From: an uncultured Desulfovibrionaceae bacterium
Lineage (GTDB): Bacteria > Desulfobacterota > Desulfovibrionia > Desulfovibrionales > Desulfovibrionaceae
Assembly: GCA_947037905.1 (NCBI GenBank)
Contig: CAMQUX010000016.1
Coordinates: 1 to 14,773 of the forward strand
Reading direction: 5' to 3'
Length of the DNA stretch: 14,773 nucleotides
The notes beneath the pieces are model-generated. The model ran no database searches and was not told the DNA's origin. It saw nothing but the letters and a program-made list of their open reading frames with translations. Below are positions 14,681 through 14,773 of the stretch, one piece after another. The position numbers and the translations under genes were made by a program. Position 1 is the first letter of the stretch; each line of letters begins with the position of its first letter.

Positions 14681-14773
14681 ATGTTAAAAAAAATTACCGC
14701 ATTTACAAGAAAAGAGCCTTTTAATCTTTTATTAAAATATCCTAAAAAAAAAGACCTTGCTAGTATCTTTTCG
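14681..14773 (+). CDS. Start of an unidentified protein, truncated by the window end
   Basis: ATG at 14681 opens a frame of 31 codons that runs off the window. The product begins MLKKITAFTRKEPFNLLL, and the remaining visible residues are lysine-rich and polar. The stretch K-x-PFNLL followed by lysines resembles the PAP2 protein N-terminus (KKNPFNLLFATLKK), at a similar distance from the start. The gene may encode a second PAP2-like protein or another membrane enzyme using the same cytoplasmic lead-in. No strong Shine-Dalgarno is seen, but orientation, spacing and the shared motif argue it is real. Confidence 0.55.
   Translation, partial: MLKKITAFTRKEPFNLLLKYPKKKDLASIFS

Overview
The window is A+T-rich bacterial chromosome with long, weakly constrained gaps between compact, recognisable housekeeping and envelope genes. 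Several traits together fit a flagellated, anaerobic, low-GC Desulfovibrionales-like bacterium: a flgD gene behind a near-consensus sigma-54 promoter, a MobA-MoeA fusion, a CbiK-type (anaerobic) cobalt chelatase next to a DUF4445/RACo-type corrinoid activator, and an Rsm22-type protein. This placement is inferred from gene content, not proven.

Layout. At the left edge (1-545, minus) is the 5' part of flgD, with a sigma-54 promoter at 621-635 and a 29-bp perfect palindrome in its leader. A pyrimidine-rich, repeat-bearing gap of about 450 bases follows. A two-gene plus-strand operon comes next: a MobA-MoeA molybdenum cofactor fusion, then a secreted BepA-like M48 protease with a TPR tail, overlapping by 4 bases. 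A 500-bp gap full of 10-bp tandem repeats separates it from minus-strand genes. These are a YfcE/MJ0936-type phosphodiesterase, argJ (whose 3' end is repeated downstream in about three decayed copies), a GT2-GtrA fusion glycosyltransferase, and a secreted 3D-domain protein. Each is apparently a separate unit with its own Shine-Dalgarno.

A strong terminator (9272-9334) closes the next minus-strand operon, which reads cbiK, RACo-like Fe-S/ASKHA activator, then an Rsm22-like methyltransferase with a 235-residue repetitive charged tail. The first two genes form a cobalt/corrinoid module: cobalt insertion into sirohydrochlorin and reductive reactivation of a B12 protein. Rsm22 is translationally coupled to them. 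Divergent from cbiK on the plus strand is a PAP2 membrane phosphatase, followed by the first 31 codons of another gene.

No complete new system is evident. The distinctive signal is pervasive short-period tandem duplication at 9, 10, 13, 42 and about 86 bp, both between genes and inside coding sequence. Three otherwise ordinary enzymes also carry lineage-specific low-complexity lysine/asparagine-rich segments. The most unusual spots are the argJ 3'-end array, whose differences from the gene are nearly all synonymous, and the FKKDF-repeat tail of the Rsm22 protein.
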